Of a stretch of DNA of 64,000 bases, positions 56,526 through 64,000 are shown piece by piece. Positions within the stretch are counted from its first letter, which is position 1. Each line of letters opens with the position of its first letter. A program made the position numbers and the translations under genes. Under the pieces are notes generated by a model that was not told the DNA's origin, ran no database searches, and saw only the letters and a program-made list of their open reading frames with translations. The DNA is from JAGLOK01 sp963675575 (GTDB lineage Bacteria; Bacillota; Clostridia; Christensenellales; UMGS416): NCBI GenBank assembly GCA_963675575.1, contig OY776378.1, forward strand, positions 186,001 to 250,000, in the 5' to 3' direction.

Positions 56526-57374
56526 ATGCAAGTAAAAATAATCGCAGACTCAACCTGTGATTTACCAAAAGCAATTCTTGAAGAATTGAATGTTGATATT
56601 GTCCCATTGTATGTGATAATAGACGAAAAAAGCTATAGAGACGGGCTGGAGATGACGCCCAAAAAGCTCATCGAGTGGTCAGACGAAACAAAAAAAACTC
56701 CTAAAACTTCTGCTCCGTCAGTTGAAGATTATATCAAAGCTTTTACGCCTTACGTTGATGAAAAACGCGACGTAGTTTTTGTTAGCGTATCTTCTGATCT
56801 TTCTGCAACTTTTCAAAACGCTTTGTTTGCGGCCAATTCAATTGAAAAAGGCAAGATAAAAGTTATCGATGGGCGAAACGTATCGATAGGCACTGGGTTT
56901 GCAGTGATAAAAGCAGCGAATCTTGCAAAGGAAGGAAAGAGCTCCGATGAGATAATCGGCGAGCTCGAATTATATATTCCTAAAATAAAGTCGAGCTTTC
57001 TTTTTGACAATTTGGAGTTTCTAAAAAGAGGGGGAAGATGCTCTGCAGCAAAAGCATTGGCTGCGAGCGCACTTAAGATTCGGCCAAGAATTGACGCTAT
57101 TGAGGGGAATTTAATTCCTGTTGAAAAATTCAGAGGCTCACTTGAAAAAGCAGTTAATAAATTTTGCGGCAGTGTTCTTGATAATCTTGAAGGAATAAAT
57201 TCGGAATTTTGCTATATAGGCACATCAACAGATGAGCTTGGTTTATTGGATATAATTTCTGAACTGGTAAAAAATAAAGGGCATTTTAAAAAAGTAATAA
57301 AAACAAATGCCGGTTGCATAATAACATCCCACAGCGGGCCGAATGCTTATGCGATAATATATGCTGAGGAATAA
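56526..57374 (+). CDS. DegV-family fatty-acid-binding protein (copy 1)
   Basis: This 282-residue protein has the DegV signature ADSTCDLP at the N-terminus, TSAPSVEDY, DGRNVSIGTGF, a LEFLKRGGRCS segment and the C-terminal HSGPNAYAI. DegV (FakB-like) proteins bind a fatty acid between two domains and can present it to the kinase FakA; no fakA is here. A CGGAGGG site precedes the ATG. A close paralog follows 36 bp later. Confidence 0.9.
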   Translation: MQVKIIADSTCDLPKAILEELNVDIVPLYVIIDEKSYRDGLEMTPKKLIEWSDETKKTPKTSAPSVEDYIKAFTPYVDEKRDVVFVSVSSDLSATFQNALFAANSIEKGKIKVIDGRNVSIGTGFAVIKAANLAKEGKSSDEIIGELELYIPKIKSSFLFDNLEFLKRGGRCSAAKALAASALKIRPRIDAIEGNLIPVEKFRGSLEKAVNKFCGSVLDNLEGINSEFCYIGTSTDELGLLDIISELVKNKGHFKKVIKTNAGCIITSHSGPNAYAIIYAEE

Positions 57375-57410
57375 ATAATTACTATAATTATTATATAAGG
57401 AGGTTTGTTT

Positions 57411-58262
57411 ATGAATGTGAAAATTATTGCAGACTCGACATGCGACTTACCCCAAGGAATTATAAATAAATTTGATATTGATATTGTGCCGTTGTATGTC
57501 ATACTTGATGAGAAAAGCTTTAAAGACTCGATTGAAATCACGACAGATGAACTTATCAACTGGTCCAATGAGACCAACCAAACTCCAAAGACTTCCGCGC
57601 CTTCAGTGGATGACTTTATGACTGCTTTCAAGCCGTATATAGAAAAAAAGCAGGACATAGTTTTTGTATGTATTTCGTCTGAACTTTCCGCCACTTGCCA
57701 AAGTGCCAACATGGCAGCGAGCATGGTTAGCGACATAAATATAAAGGTGGTAGATGGCCGAAATGTGTCTTTGGGAACAGGACTTGTAGTATATAAAGCG
57801 GCAGAGTTGGCGCAGAAAGGCTTATCAGCGGATGAGATAGACAAGAAGCTCACTGAAGATATAATTCCAAATGTATCCACAGGATTTGTGCTTGATACTC
57901 TTGAATTTTTAAGAAGAGGTGGAAGGTGCTCAGCGCTCAAAGCATTTGCGGCAACTTCGCTCAAGCTGCGGCCTGAAATAGTGGCGAAAGACGGAAAACT
58001 TGAGCCGGGCGGCAAGTTCAGAGGCTCAATGGACAAAGTAGTTAAAAGCTATTTCACTAAAGCGTTGTCAAACACTGACACAATCGATCCTGATGTTGTG
58101 TTTATAGTTAATACAAAAGACGAAAAGGGACTTGGCCCTATGTCGGTTGATATAGTTAAAAACTCCGGGTATTTTAAAGAAGTTATAGTAAGCGACGCGG
58201 GCTGCGTCATAACAGCACATGGCGGACCAAACGCTTACGGAATATTTTATATTAAAAAATAA
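57411..58262 (+). CDS. DegV-family fatty-acid-binding protein (copy 2)
   Basis: This 283-residue paralog of the preceding gene has ADSTCDLPQGI, TSAPSVDDF, DGRNVSLGTGL, LEFLRRGGRCS and HGGPNAYGIF. The two copies share the same domain layout and may bind different fatty acids, as seen for FakB1/FakB2. The ATG at 57411 follows AAGGAGG; the TTG at 57405 is too close to that site. guaA starts 15 bp downstream, so copy 2 and guaA are likely co-transcribed. Confidence 0.9.
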   Translation: MNVKIIADSTCDLPQGIINKFDIDIVPLYVILDEKSFKDSIEITTDELINWSNETNQTPKTSAPSVDDFMTAFKPYIEKKQDIVFVCISSELSATCQSANMAASMVSDINIKVVDGRNVSLGTGLVVYKAAELAQKGLSADEIDKKLTEDIIPNVSTGFVLDTLEFLRRGGRCSALKAFAATSLKLRPEIVAKDGKLEPGGKFRGSMDKVVKSYFTKALSNTDTIDPDVVFIVNTKDEKGLGPMSVDIVKNSGYFKEVIVSDAGCVITAHGGPNAYGIFYIKK

Positions 58263-58277
58263 AGGAACTTAAGGATT

Positions 58278-59810
58278 ATGCAGCAAAGAGTAATCGTTTT
58301 AGACTTCGGAGGACAGTATAATCAACTTATCGCCCGACGTGTCAGAGAAGCAAATGTATATAGCGAGATATTCGCATACACATCAACAATTGAGCGGATA
58401 AAAGAATTTAATCCTACGGGCATAATTCTCACCGGAGGGCCTAAATCTGTTTATGAAGATGGTGCGCCGCAAGTGGATAAAGAGCTCTTTGAGCTTGGTG
58501 TGCCTATTTTGGGTATTTGTTACGGCAACCATATAATGTGCCATACGCTTGGCGGAAAAGTGAAAAGTGCTAAACTTAGGGAGTATGGACACACAAAAGT
58601 TGTACTGGATTCCGATTGCGTTTTATTTAAAGGAATAGATAATAATACGATTTGCTGGATGAGCCATACTGATCAGACAGAAGAAGTTCCTGAAGGTTTC
58701 CGAGCTGTTGCCAGCACTGACACATGCCCGATTGCGGCAATGTGCGACGAAGAAAAGAAGCTTTACAGCGTGCAATTTCATCCGGAAGTTCAGCATACTC
58801 AACACGGACAGAAAATGATTGAGAACTTTCTTTACGAAGTTTGTGGGTGCACACAAGACTGGACGATGGCGAATGTGGCGAATGATTCAATCGAAGCGAT
58901 AAAGAAAAAGGCGGGAGACAAAAAAGTGCTACTTGGGCTTTCTGGCGGTGTGGATTCTTCCGTTGCCGCAGTGCTTTTATCAAAAGCTGTTGGTAAAAAT
59001 CTAACTTGCATTTTTGTAGACCATGGCCTTCTTCGCAAAAATGAAGGAGACGAGGTCGAAAAAAGATTTTCACAAGGACTTGATTTAAATTTTGTTCGTG
59101 TTAATGCGGAGGAAAGATTTTTAGAAAAGCTCAAAGGTGTTAGCGATCCCGAACAGAAACGAAAAATAATAGGTGAAGAATTTATACGTGTTTTTGAGGA
59201 GGAAGCGAGGAAGATAGGTCATGTTGATTTTCTTGCTCAAGGCACAATATATCCCGATGTGGTAGAATCCGGCGACGGACATGCAGATACGATAAAAAGC
59301 CACCACAATGTGGGCGGGCTTCCGGATGTTGTCGATTTTGATGACATAATTGAGCCGCTGCGCGATTTGTTTAAAGACGAAGTACGAGCAGTAGGAATAG
59401 AGTTGGGGCTGGATGATGACTTGGTATGGAGACAGCCTTTTCCCGGGCCCGGGCTTGCTATCCGAATAATCGGTGACATTACCAAAGAGAAACTTGACAC
59501 TTTGCGCGAAGCTGACTGGATATTCCGCAATGAAATAGCAAAAGCCGGCTTAGACCGAGACATTTGGCAGTATTTTGCCGCTCTAACCAATATAAAAACC
59601 GTTGGCGTGATGGGTGATGCGAGAACATATGACCATGTTTTGGCGTTACGGGCAGTAACATCTGTTGACGCTATGACGGCTGATTGGGCGAGGATACCGT
59701 ATGACGTTCTGGCCAAGATATCAAATATGATTATAAATGAAGTAAAAGGGATTAACCGCGTGGTGTACGACATTACATCAAAACCGCCGGGGACGATCGA
59801 GTGGGAGTAG
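58278..59810 (+). CDS. guaA: GMP synthase (glutamine-hydrolysing)
   Basis: This 510-residue enzyme converts XMP to GMP using glutamine and ATP. The N-terminal class I amidotransferase has Cys81 in GICYGNH and the His/Glu of QFHPEV. The synthetase part has the PP-loop GLSGGVDSS, and the C-terminal dimerisation domain ends in KPPGTIEWE. The amidotransferase loop reads GICYGNHIM where GICYGMQ is usual, a mild variation that keeps the nucleophile. The gene completes the guaB-DegV-DegV-guaA group. Confidence 0.96.
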   Translation: MQQRVIVLDFGGQYNQLIARRVREANVYSEIFAYTSTIERIKEFNPTGIILTGGPKSVYEDGAPQVDKELFELGVPILGICYGNHIMCHTLGGKVKSAKLREYGHTKVVLDSDCVLFKGIDNNTICWMSHTDQTEEVPEGFRAVASTDTCPIAAMCDEEKKLYSVQFHPEVQHTQHGQKMIENFLYEVCGCTQDWTMANVANDSIEAIKKKAGDKKVLLGLSGGVDSSVAAVLLSKAVGKNLTCIFVDHGLLRKNEGDEVEKRFSQGLDLNFVRVNAEERFLEKLKGVSDPEQKRKIIGEEFIRVFEEEARKIGHVDFLAQGTIYPDVVESGDGHADTIKSHHNVGGLPDVVDFDDIIEPLRDLFKDEVRAVGIELGLDDDLVWRQPFPGPGLAIRIIGDITKEKLDTLREADWIFRNEIAKAGLDRDIWQYFAALTNIKTVGVMGDARTYDHVLALRAVTSVDAMTADWARIPYDVLAKISNMIINEVKGINRVVYDITSKPPGTIEWE

Positions 59811-59907
59811 GTCTGCGGCTTTCTTTAAGTTTCTAGATAGTAGATTTTTGGGATGCAGAAACGGCTACTGATACTAATTGAATACTATAAATAATATTTT
59901 ATTATTA

Positions 59908-59945
59908 AAACTCTTGTCTTTCATTTAAATAGACAAGAGTTTAGT
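59908..59945 (+). terminator. Candidate terminator downstream of guaA
   Basis: The 12-bp stem AAACTCTTGTCT / AGACAAGAGTTT has an 11-nt loop. The following T-run is short, so termination may be partial. Confidence 0.55.
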
Positions 59946-60403
59946 ACTATATTTTAGCAAATTGATTTTATTTACTACCAAATGATTTTCGTTCATCGTT
60001 TATACTTTGATTAGTATCCTGACTTTTTGACTAGACCGGTTTTCGGGAGAGGGTCAAAATGTTGCTTAAGATATATTTTGCGGTTTGAACAGTGTTATGA
60101 AATATTAATTGTATATGATTCTAATTTGTACTTAAAGGATTTGGGAGTTTCCAACAAGAATACTTTTGTACGTACAAAAGCGATGCTGGCTAAGGCTATA
60201 AGCTATAGTAAAAAAACCTCTAAAGCGTATAGCATTATATTCAGGGCAAAGATACCAACTTAAAAAATAAGGCTACGCGTTAAACATAAGTGTTACTCTT
60301 ATAATGCTACTTAGATATTAAATATATTATTAGAAAGTTTTTTGTTTTTTAATACGCAGAGGATATAAGAGAGGCCAAGAAAAATATAGTATCATTTATG
60401 TTT
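59946..60403. other. Gene-free stretch between guaA and the GH43 gene
   Basis: No convincing gene is visible. A 78-codon frame (60027-60263) starts with TTG, lacks a ribosome site and resembles nothing known. A perfect 18-bp palindrome CTTTTGTACGTACAAAAG lies at 60163-60180. Confidence 0.5.
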
Positions 60404-61855
60404 TCAATAAAGTTCGAATGAATAAAAATTCAGCTTTCCTTTTCCAAGAAACTTAAAGAAAAGGGCTTGTTTGCCTGATGGTAAATTAAGATCTGAAGAA
60501 ATATTTAAAAATGAATTTTTAATATTAATTGATATCTTTGCCCCGATATATTTAAAGTCAGATTTATTAGATATAACCATTTCCCCTTCGCATTTTCCAT
60601 CAATTTCTATACGGATATTATTAGTTGAATTGAAATCGAAATACTTGAATCCGGCTACGGAACCATGCCTCATATTTGCTATACACTGAATTGAACTTTC
60701 ATCACCATCTTTCCCGGTTTGAGTAAAATAAGGATGATTCCTTAGACGAATGCGTGGAAATAGAATATCATATCGGGCTGTCCCAGAATTAGACCATAAG
60801 TTACAGGCTATGTATGCTTGATACTTGCCAATACCTTTTAATGGGATATTGTTAAGGCCACAACTTGTTACCTCTGCTTGTATAAAATTCCCATCATCCA
60901 ACATTGTGATAGATTCGGCGCAAGCTTGACGGGAAAATGAATGGCGGTTAGTTTGCCGATGATAAAAAACATACCACCTATCCTTAATTTTTATTATGCT
61001 ACCGTGAGTATTACCTAGATAATTTTTCGCTTTTGATTCATCTTTATTACCATCCAAATATAAATCACCTATACTTACCAATGTACCGCCAAAACTAAAA
61101 TTTTTCATTGGATGGTCGCTAATGGCATAGCATAATTCATGATTATGCCAAGATGAATAGATAAAGTAATATTTATTGTTGATTTTGTGTATCGAGCTTG
61201 CCTCGAAAAATTCGTGATCCAGAAAGTCGATAGGAGGGTTATTTTTTCTTCTTGGGAAAAGCAATTCAGGGCCTTTTTTTATTGTAAGCATGTCCTGCTC
61301 TAGCTCCATGACAACTCCGCCGGGGTTTTTTAAGCATTTCATCCGAGAAAAAATTGCAGGTGTTTTTAATGCAAATCCTGAATATAGGTAAACTCGATCG
61401 TCATCATCCGTTAGCACCGCTGGATCAAATGGAAAAGGCTCACCCGAATGCGCGCCCCAAATATGTCCATTACTAAAACGTACATGTCCAAGAAACTCAT
61501 ATTTGCCTGCAGGCTCATCGCAAACAGCCACACTCATTACTCCGATTATACCAATGGTGTAATAAAGATAATATCTACCATCTATACCGCGAGTTACATC
61601 AGGTGCATACATCGGGTATCTTCCTTTTTTATTAAGTGGATCCTGTTTTTTGAAATAAATTGTGCCTTCCATACGCCAGTCTGATAAATCATCTGTTGGG
61701 GCAGACCAACACAAGTAATCATTCAGGCAAAAAAAATACCCGTTAAACTTATCGTGCGATCCGTAGATGTATACACGTTCTCCAAAAACATAAGGTTCGG
61801 CGTCAGGAATATATTCATAGGATGGAAGATACGGATTTACGGCTTGATGATTCAT
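60404..61855 (-). CDS. Glycoside hydrolase family 43 protein (arabinofuranosidase/xylosidase type)
   Basis: This 483-residue protein has a five-bladed propeller catalytic domain with the family's acid residues: Asp18 in YIPDAEPYVF, Asp in PFDPAVLTDDD, and Glu in DHEFFEASSIHKI. The motif MYAPDV and GNTHGSII also fit GH43. The last 140 residues form a beta-rich module resembling a family 6 carbohydrate-binding domain. No signal peptide is present, so it probably acts on imported oligosaccharides. It is divergent from a GH3 lipoprotein gene, consistent with xylan or arabinan use. Confidence 0.85.
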   Translation of the reverse strand: MNHQAVNPYLPSYEYIPDAEPYVFGERVYIYGSHDKFNGYFFCLNDYLCWSAPTDDLSDWRMEGTIYFKKQDPLNKKGRYPMYAPDVTRGIDGRYYLYYTIGIIGVMSVAVCDEPAGKYEFLGHVRFSNGHIWGAHSGEPFPFDPAVLTDDDDRVYLYSGFALKTPAIFSRMKCLKNPGGVVMELEQDMLTIKKGPELLFPRRKNNPPIDFLDHEFFEASSIHKINNKYYFIYSSWHNHELCYAISDHPMKNFSFGGTLVSIGDLYLDGNKDESKAKNYLGNTHGSIIKIKDRWYVFYHRQTNRHSFSRQACAESITMLDDGNFIQAEVTSCGLNNIPLKGIGKYQAYIACNLWSNSGTARYDILFPRIRLRNHPYFTQTGKDGDESSIQCIANMRHGSVAGFKYFDFNSTNNIRIEIDGKCEGEMVISNKSDFKYIGAKISINIKNSFLNISSDLNLPSGKQALFFKFLGKGKLNFYSFELY

Positions 61856-62273
61856 TTCAAGTCCTCACTCATATAGGTTTTTATTATATAGCATAAATTA
61901 TACTTCGTTATTCGGTAAAAATATCAATTACATATGTAGCTTATAACAATCAAAATAAATATAGTATTATTCTTCGTCTTTTCTTATAATAACTGATTTT
62001 TTATTATAGGTGATTTCCACCTACGCAAGAATTAGAGCCATGTGCGATATATCAAGTATATATAATTTTATAATGGGTAAAATTAAAAAACAAATCAATA
62101 TAAGGTGTTTTAAGGTAGAGCGACTAACAAATCTAAAAAAGTGAAATGTGAATCCGAATTAAACTTACAGAATATATTGCGAGTTTAATAGCCATATGAA
62201 TAAGTAAGAAGGAGGTATATTACGTTTTAGTTTTTTTACATATGGCAAAATATCAAAAAGAAGGAGATTAACT
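61856..62273. promoter_or_regulatory. Divergent intergenic region between GH43 and GH3 genes
   Basis: These 418 AT-rich bases should hold both promoters, but no hexamer pair is convincing. An AAGGAGG-like sequence at 62208-62215 is too far from any start to be used. A 9-codon frame (62241-62270) ends just before the GH3 start and is probably chance. The GH3 ribosome site AAGGAG is at 62260-62265. Confidence 0.4.
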
Positions 62274-64000
62274 ATGAATAAATCAAAAAAACTTTTAGCA
62301 ATCATTTTTGCAACTTTGCTATTGGTTGGAGCATTTGCGGGGTGCGCAAAGAATGACGAAGAGAACTCAACCGTAGCAACAGAAAAGCCAACACAAGCTA
62401 AACCAATTGAGGCAGAAGAGCCGGGAACTGGTGAAGTTAAGTGGTCAGAAGAAGAGACTGATGATGGATGGATAAAAGTCACAAATGAAGGCGGAACAAC
62501 ATTAGGCTATTCAAAAGATTCAGGAGTGCAAATTATCCAAGTCGAAGGTTATGCTTTTAAGGACTTAAATCAGAATGGCATGCTTGATCCATATGAAAAC
62601 TGGAAATTAGACGCCGACACAAGAGCCGCAGATTTGGCTGTACTTATGGGAGATTCCGATGAGGCTAAAATGTTCATGTTCCTTTCATTGAACAGCATGA
62701 GTACTGCTACCGAAATCGGCGAAAATATGACCGCCGATCTTGATAACGGAATCAGAACTTTCTCTTTGCGAGCAGGAAGTATAGAAGATGCTGTGACCGC
62801 AGTGAATATATCACAGGAATATGCGGAAGGTCTGCCTTTCGGTATACCTATTGACTACCGCGGTGACACAGGAAACAGCCTAACATCAATATGGCCAAAC
62901 AATCTAGGGTTTGCAGCAACTTTTGACCCAGAAGTAATTGCAGAATATGGGAGATTATATTCTGCCGAGGAGCGCGATCTTGGTATCTCAACTGTGCATT
63001 ATGTGCAGATGGATTTAGGAACAGAACCAAGATGGAAACGCTTTACTGGTACTTTTGGTGAAGATCCTGCATTGAGTCGTGACATGGCAGTTGCTTGTAC
63101 TGATTCTTTACAATCTTCATATGCAGAAGATGGCACCGATTTAGGTTGGGGATGGGATAGCATAAACGCTTTGTCAAAGCACTTTCCCGGTGATGGGGCT
63201 GCCGAGGGCGGGCGTGAATCCCATGCTTTTACTGGTAAATACAACGTATTTCCAGGTGGTCAATTCACAACCATGCTAATACCTTTTGAAGCTTGTTTAA
63301 CTGCTTTACCTGGTAAAACTGAGGTTTCTGCCGGGGTTATGACAGACTTCTCCATTCATATTGACGCAGATGGTACTCCGATAGGCGGAGAAGCTGTAGG
63401 TACTGCTTATAGTGAATATAAAACGAAATATCTTCTGAGAGAACAATTTGGTTGGGATGGATTAATCTGCACCGACTGGAGCATAATTCAGATGATGAAT
63501 TGGGGCATGGAAGACGAAGAAATAACACTTCCCGAGCGCATTTTAAAAGCTCTCGAAGCCGATAATGACAGAATAGAAAATTACAATGTTAAAGAAGACA
63601 TATTGGCAGGCTTTGCATTATACGAAGAAAAATATGGCAAGGAAGCTACTGTAGAACGTATAAATGAATCAGTAAAAAGATTAGCTAAAACTTTCCTGCA
63701 GATAGGAATGGTTGATAACCCATATCTTAGCCTGAGCGAATCTAAGGCAAATGTAGCAAGCGCTGACAAAGTTGAAGCAGGCTTCCAGGCACAACTTAAA
63801 TCTATTGTAATGCTTAAAAACAGCGGTAATATAATTAAAGCAGCAAGTGACTCAGAAAAGCCCACTGTTTATATTCCTATGAAGTTTACAGCAATGAGCG
63901 CCGGAAGATCAGGAGTAACTCCTGCGTCTTGGGGTCTTCCAATTAATGCTGAATTAGCAAGTGAATACTACAATGTAGTTACAGATACCATAGGAGAACC
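62274..64000 (+). CDS. GH3-family beta-glucosidase-like lipoprotein, 3' end beyond the window
   Basis: The frame is open from the ATG at 62274 (after AAGGAG) to the window end, giving 575 residues so far. It has a lipoprotein signal peptide with lipobox AFAGC (Cys24), an acidic linker, and an EF-hand-like loop DLNQNGMLDPYE near residue 105. The GH3 barrel follows (TFGEDPALSRDMA, SKHFPGDGAAEGGRES) with the nucleophile Asp in GLICTDWS, and the start of the second domain (SIVMLKNSG). It should be anchored on the outer membrane face and release sugars from beta-glycans. It is divergent from the GH43 gene. Confidence 0.9.
   Translation, partial: MNKSKKLLAIIFATLLLVGAFAGCAKNDEENSTVATEKPTQAKPIEAEEPGTGEVKWSEEETDDGWIKVTNEGGTTLGYSKDSGVQIIQVEGYAFKDLNQNGMLDPYENWKLDADTRAADLAVLMGDSDEAKMFMFLSLNSMSTATEIGENMTADLDNGIRTFSLRAGSIEDAVTAVNISQEYAEGLPFGIPIDYRGDTGNSLTSIWPNNLGFAATFDPEVIAEYGRLYSAEERDLGISTVHYVQMDLGTEPRWKRFTGTFGEDPALSRDMAVACTDSLQSSYAEDGTDLGWGWDSINALSKHFPGDGAAEGGRESHAFTGKYNVFPGGQFTTMLIPFEACLTALPGKTEVSAGVMTDFSIHIDADGTPIGGEAVGTAYSEYKTKYLLREQFGWDGLICTDWSIIQMMNWGMEDEEITLPERILKALEADNDRIENYNVKEDILAGFALYEEKYGKEATVERINESVKRLAKTFLQIGMVDNPYLSLSESKANVASADKVEAGFQAQLKSIVMLKNSGNIIKAASDSEKPTVYIPMKFTAMSAGRSGVTPASWGLPINAELASEYYNVVTDTIGE

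Noticed and set aside
60027..60263. A 78-codon frame downstream of guaA
   Set aside because: TTG start, no ribosome site and no recognisable family; probably chance.
62241..62270. Nine-codon leader peptide before the GH3 lipoprotein
   Set aside because: The nearest AAGGAGG is about 26 bases away and the peptide has no regulatory residue pattern.

Overview
The window looks like chromosomal DNA of an anaerobic member of the Clostridia (Bacillota), plausibly an uncultured Christensenellales-type gut lineage. The evidence is Gram-positive-style TTGACA/TATAAT promoters with strong GGAGG ribosome binding sites, a SAM-I (S-box) riboswitch, the redox repressor Rex, a VanW-domain protein, an L21 leader, an rRNA operon with tRNA-Ala and tRNA-Ile, and several Clostridia-type families (HAAS/PadR pairs, DegV, CoA-disulfide reductase with rhodanese). 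The species is inferred, not proven. No phage, transposase, integrase or CRISPR array is visible.

Layout. 1-11500: end of a serpin gene, proA, a small membrane transporter, then a SAM-I riboswitch reading into metK-recD2-comF. A long intergenic region (6783-7127) follows, with a candidate structured RNA and a cluster of DnaA-box-like 9-mers. Next come a PfkB sugar kinase, a GT-C glycosyltransferase, cysQ and a split chromate transporter pair. 11500-24600: an ABC-F ATPase, rex, a VanW protein, topB, an RsuA-type pseudouridine synthase, a divergent GH3 enzyme, murC and a phosphohexomutase. 24775-30740: a complete rRNA operon (16S, tRNA-Ala, tRNA-Ile, 23S, 5S) whose spacer is built from repeated hairpin cassettes.

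30900-44880: an accessory block of membrane and stress genes. It holds an ArsR-regulated CoA-disulfide reductase/rhodanese, an ABC-2 exporter with PadR and HAAS proteins, a two-subunit ABC exporter, a MATE pump, and a second PadR operon encoding one 2TM-unit protein followed by a protein made of eight tandem 2TM units. 44880-54140: a glutaredoxin and ferredoxin-thioredoxin-reductase-like gene with an out-of-frame rubredoxin domain behind a slippery A-run, a PHP phosphoesterase, an MntR-like regulator predicted to be leaderless, a DUF819 transporter, trmL and two tandem Na/Pi cotransporter paralogs. 54160-64000: rplU-rpmA (no Prp gene, and L27 lacks the cleavable extension), guaB, two DegV paralogs and guaA. 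The window ends with a divergently transcribed GH43/GH3 pair that suggests plant-polysaccharide use; the GH3 lipoprotein runs off the end.

The observations most worth following are the candidate -1 frameshift joining an FTR domain to rubredoxin, the eight-unit 2TM repeat protein with its paired palindromic operators, the covarying hairpin cassettes in the rRNA spacer, the DnaA-box cluster beside a structured-RNA candidate, and a SAM-I riboswitch with a roughly 110-nt insertion in P3.
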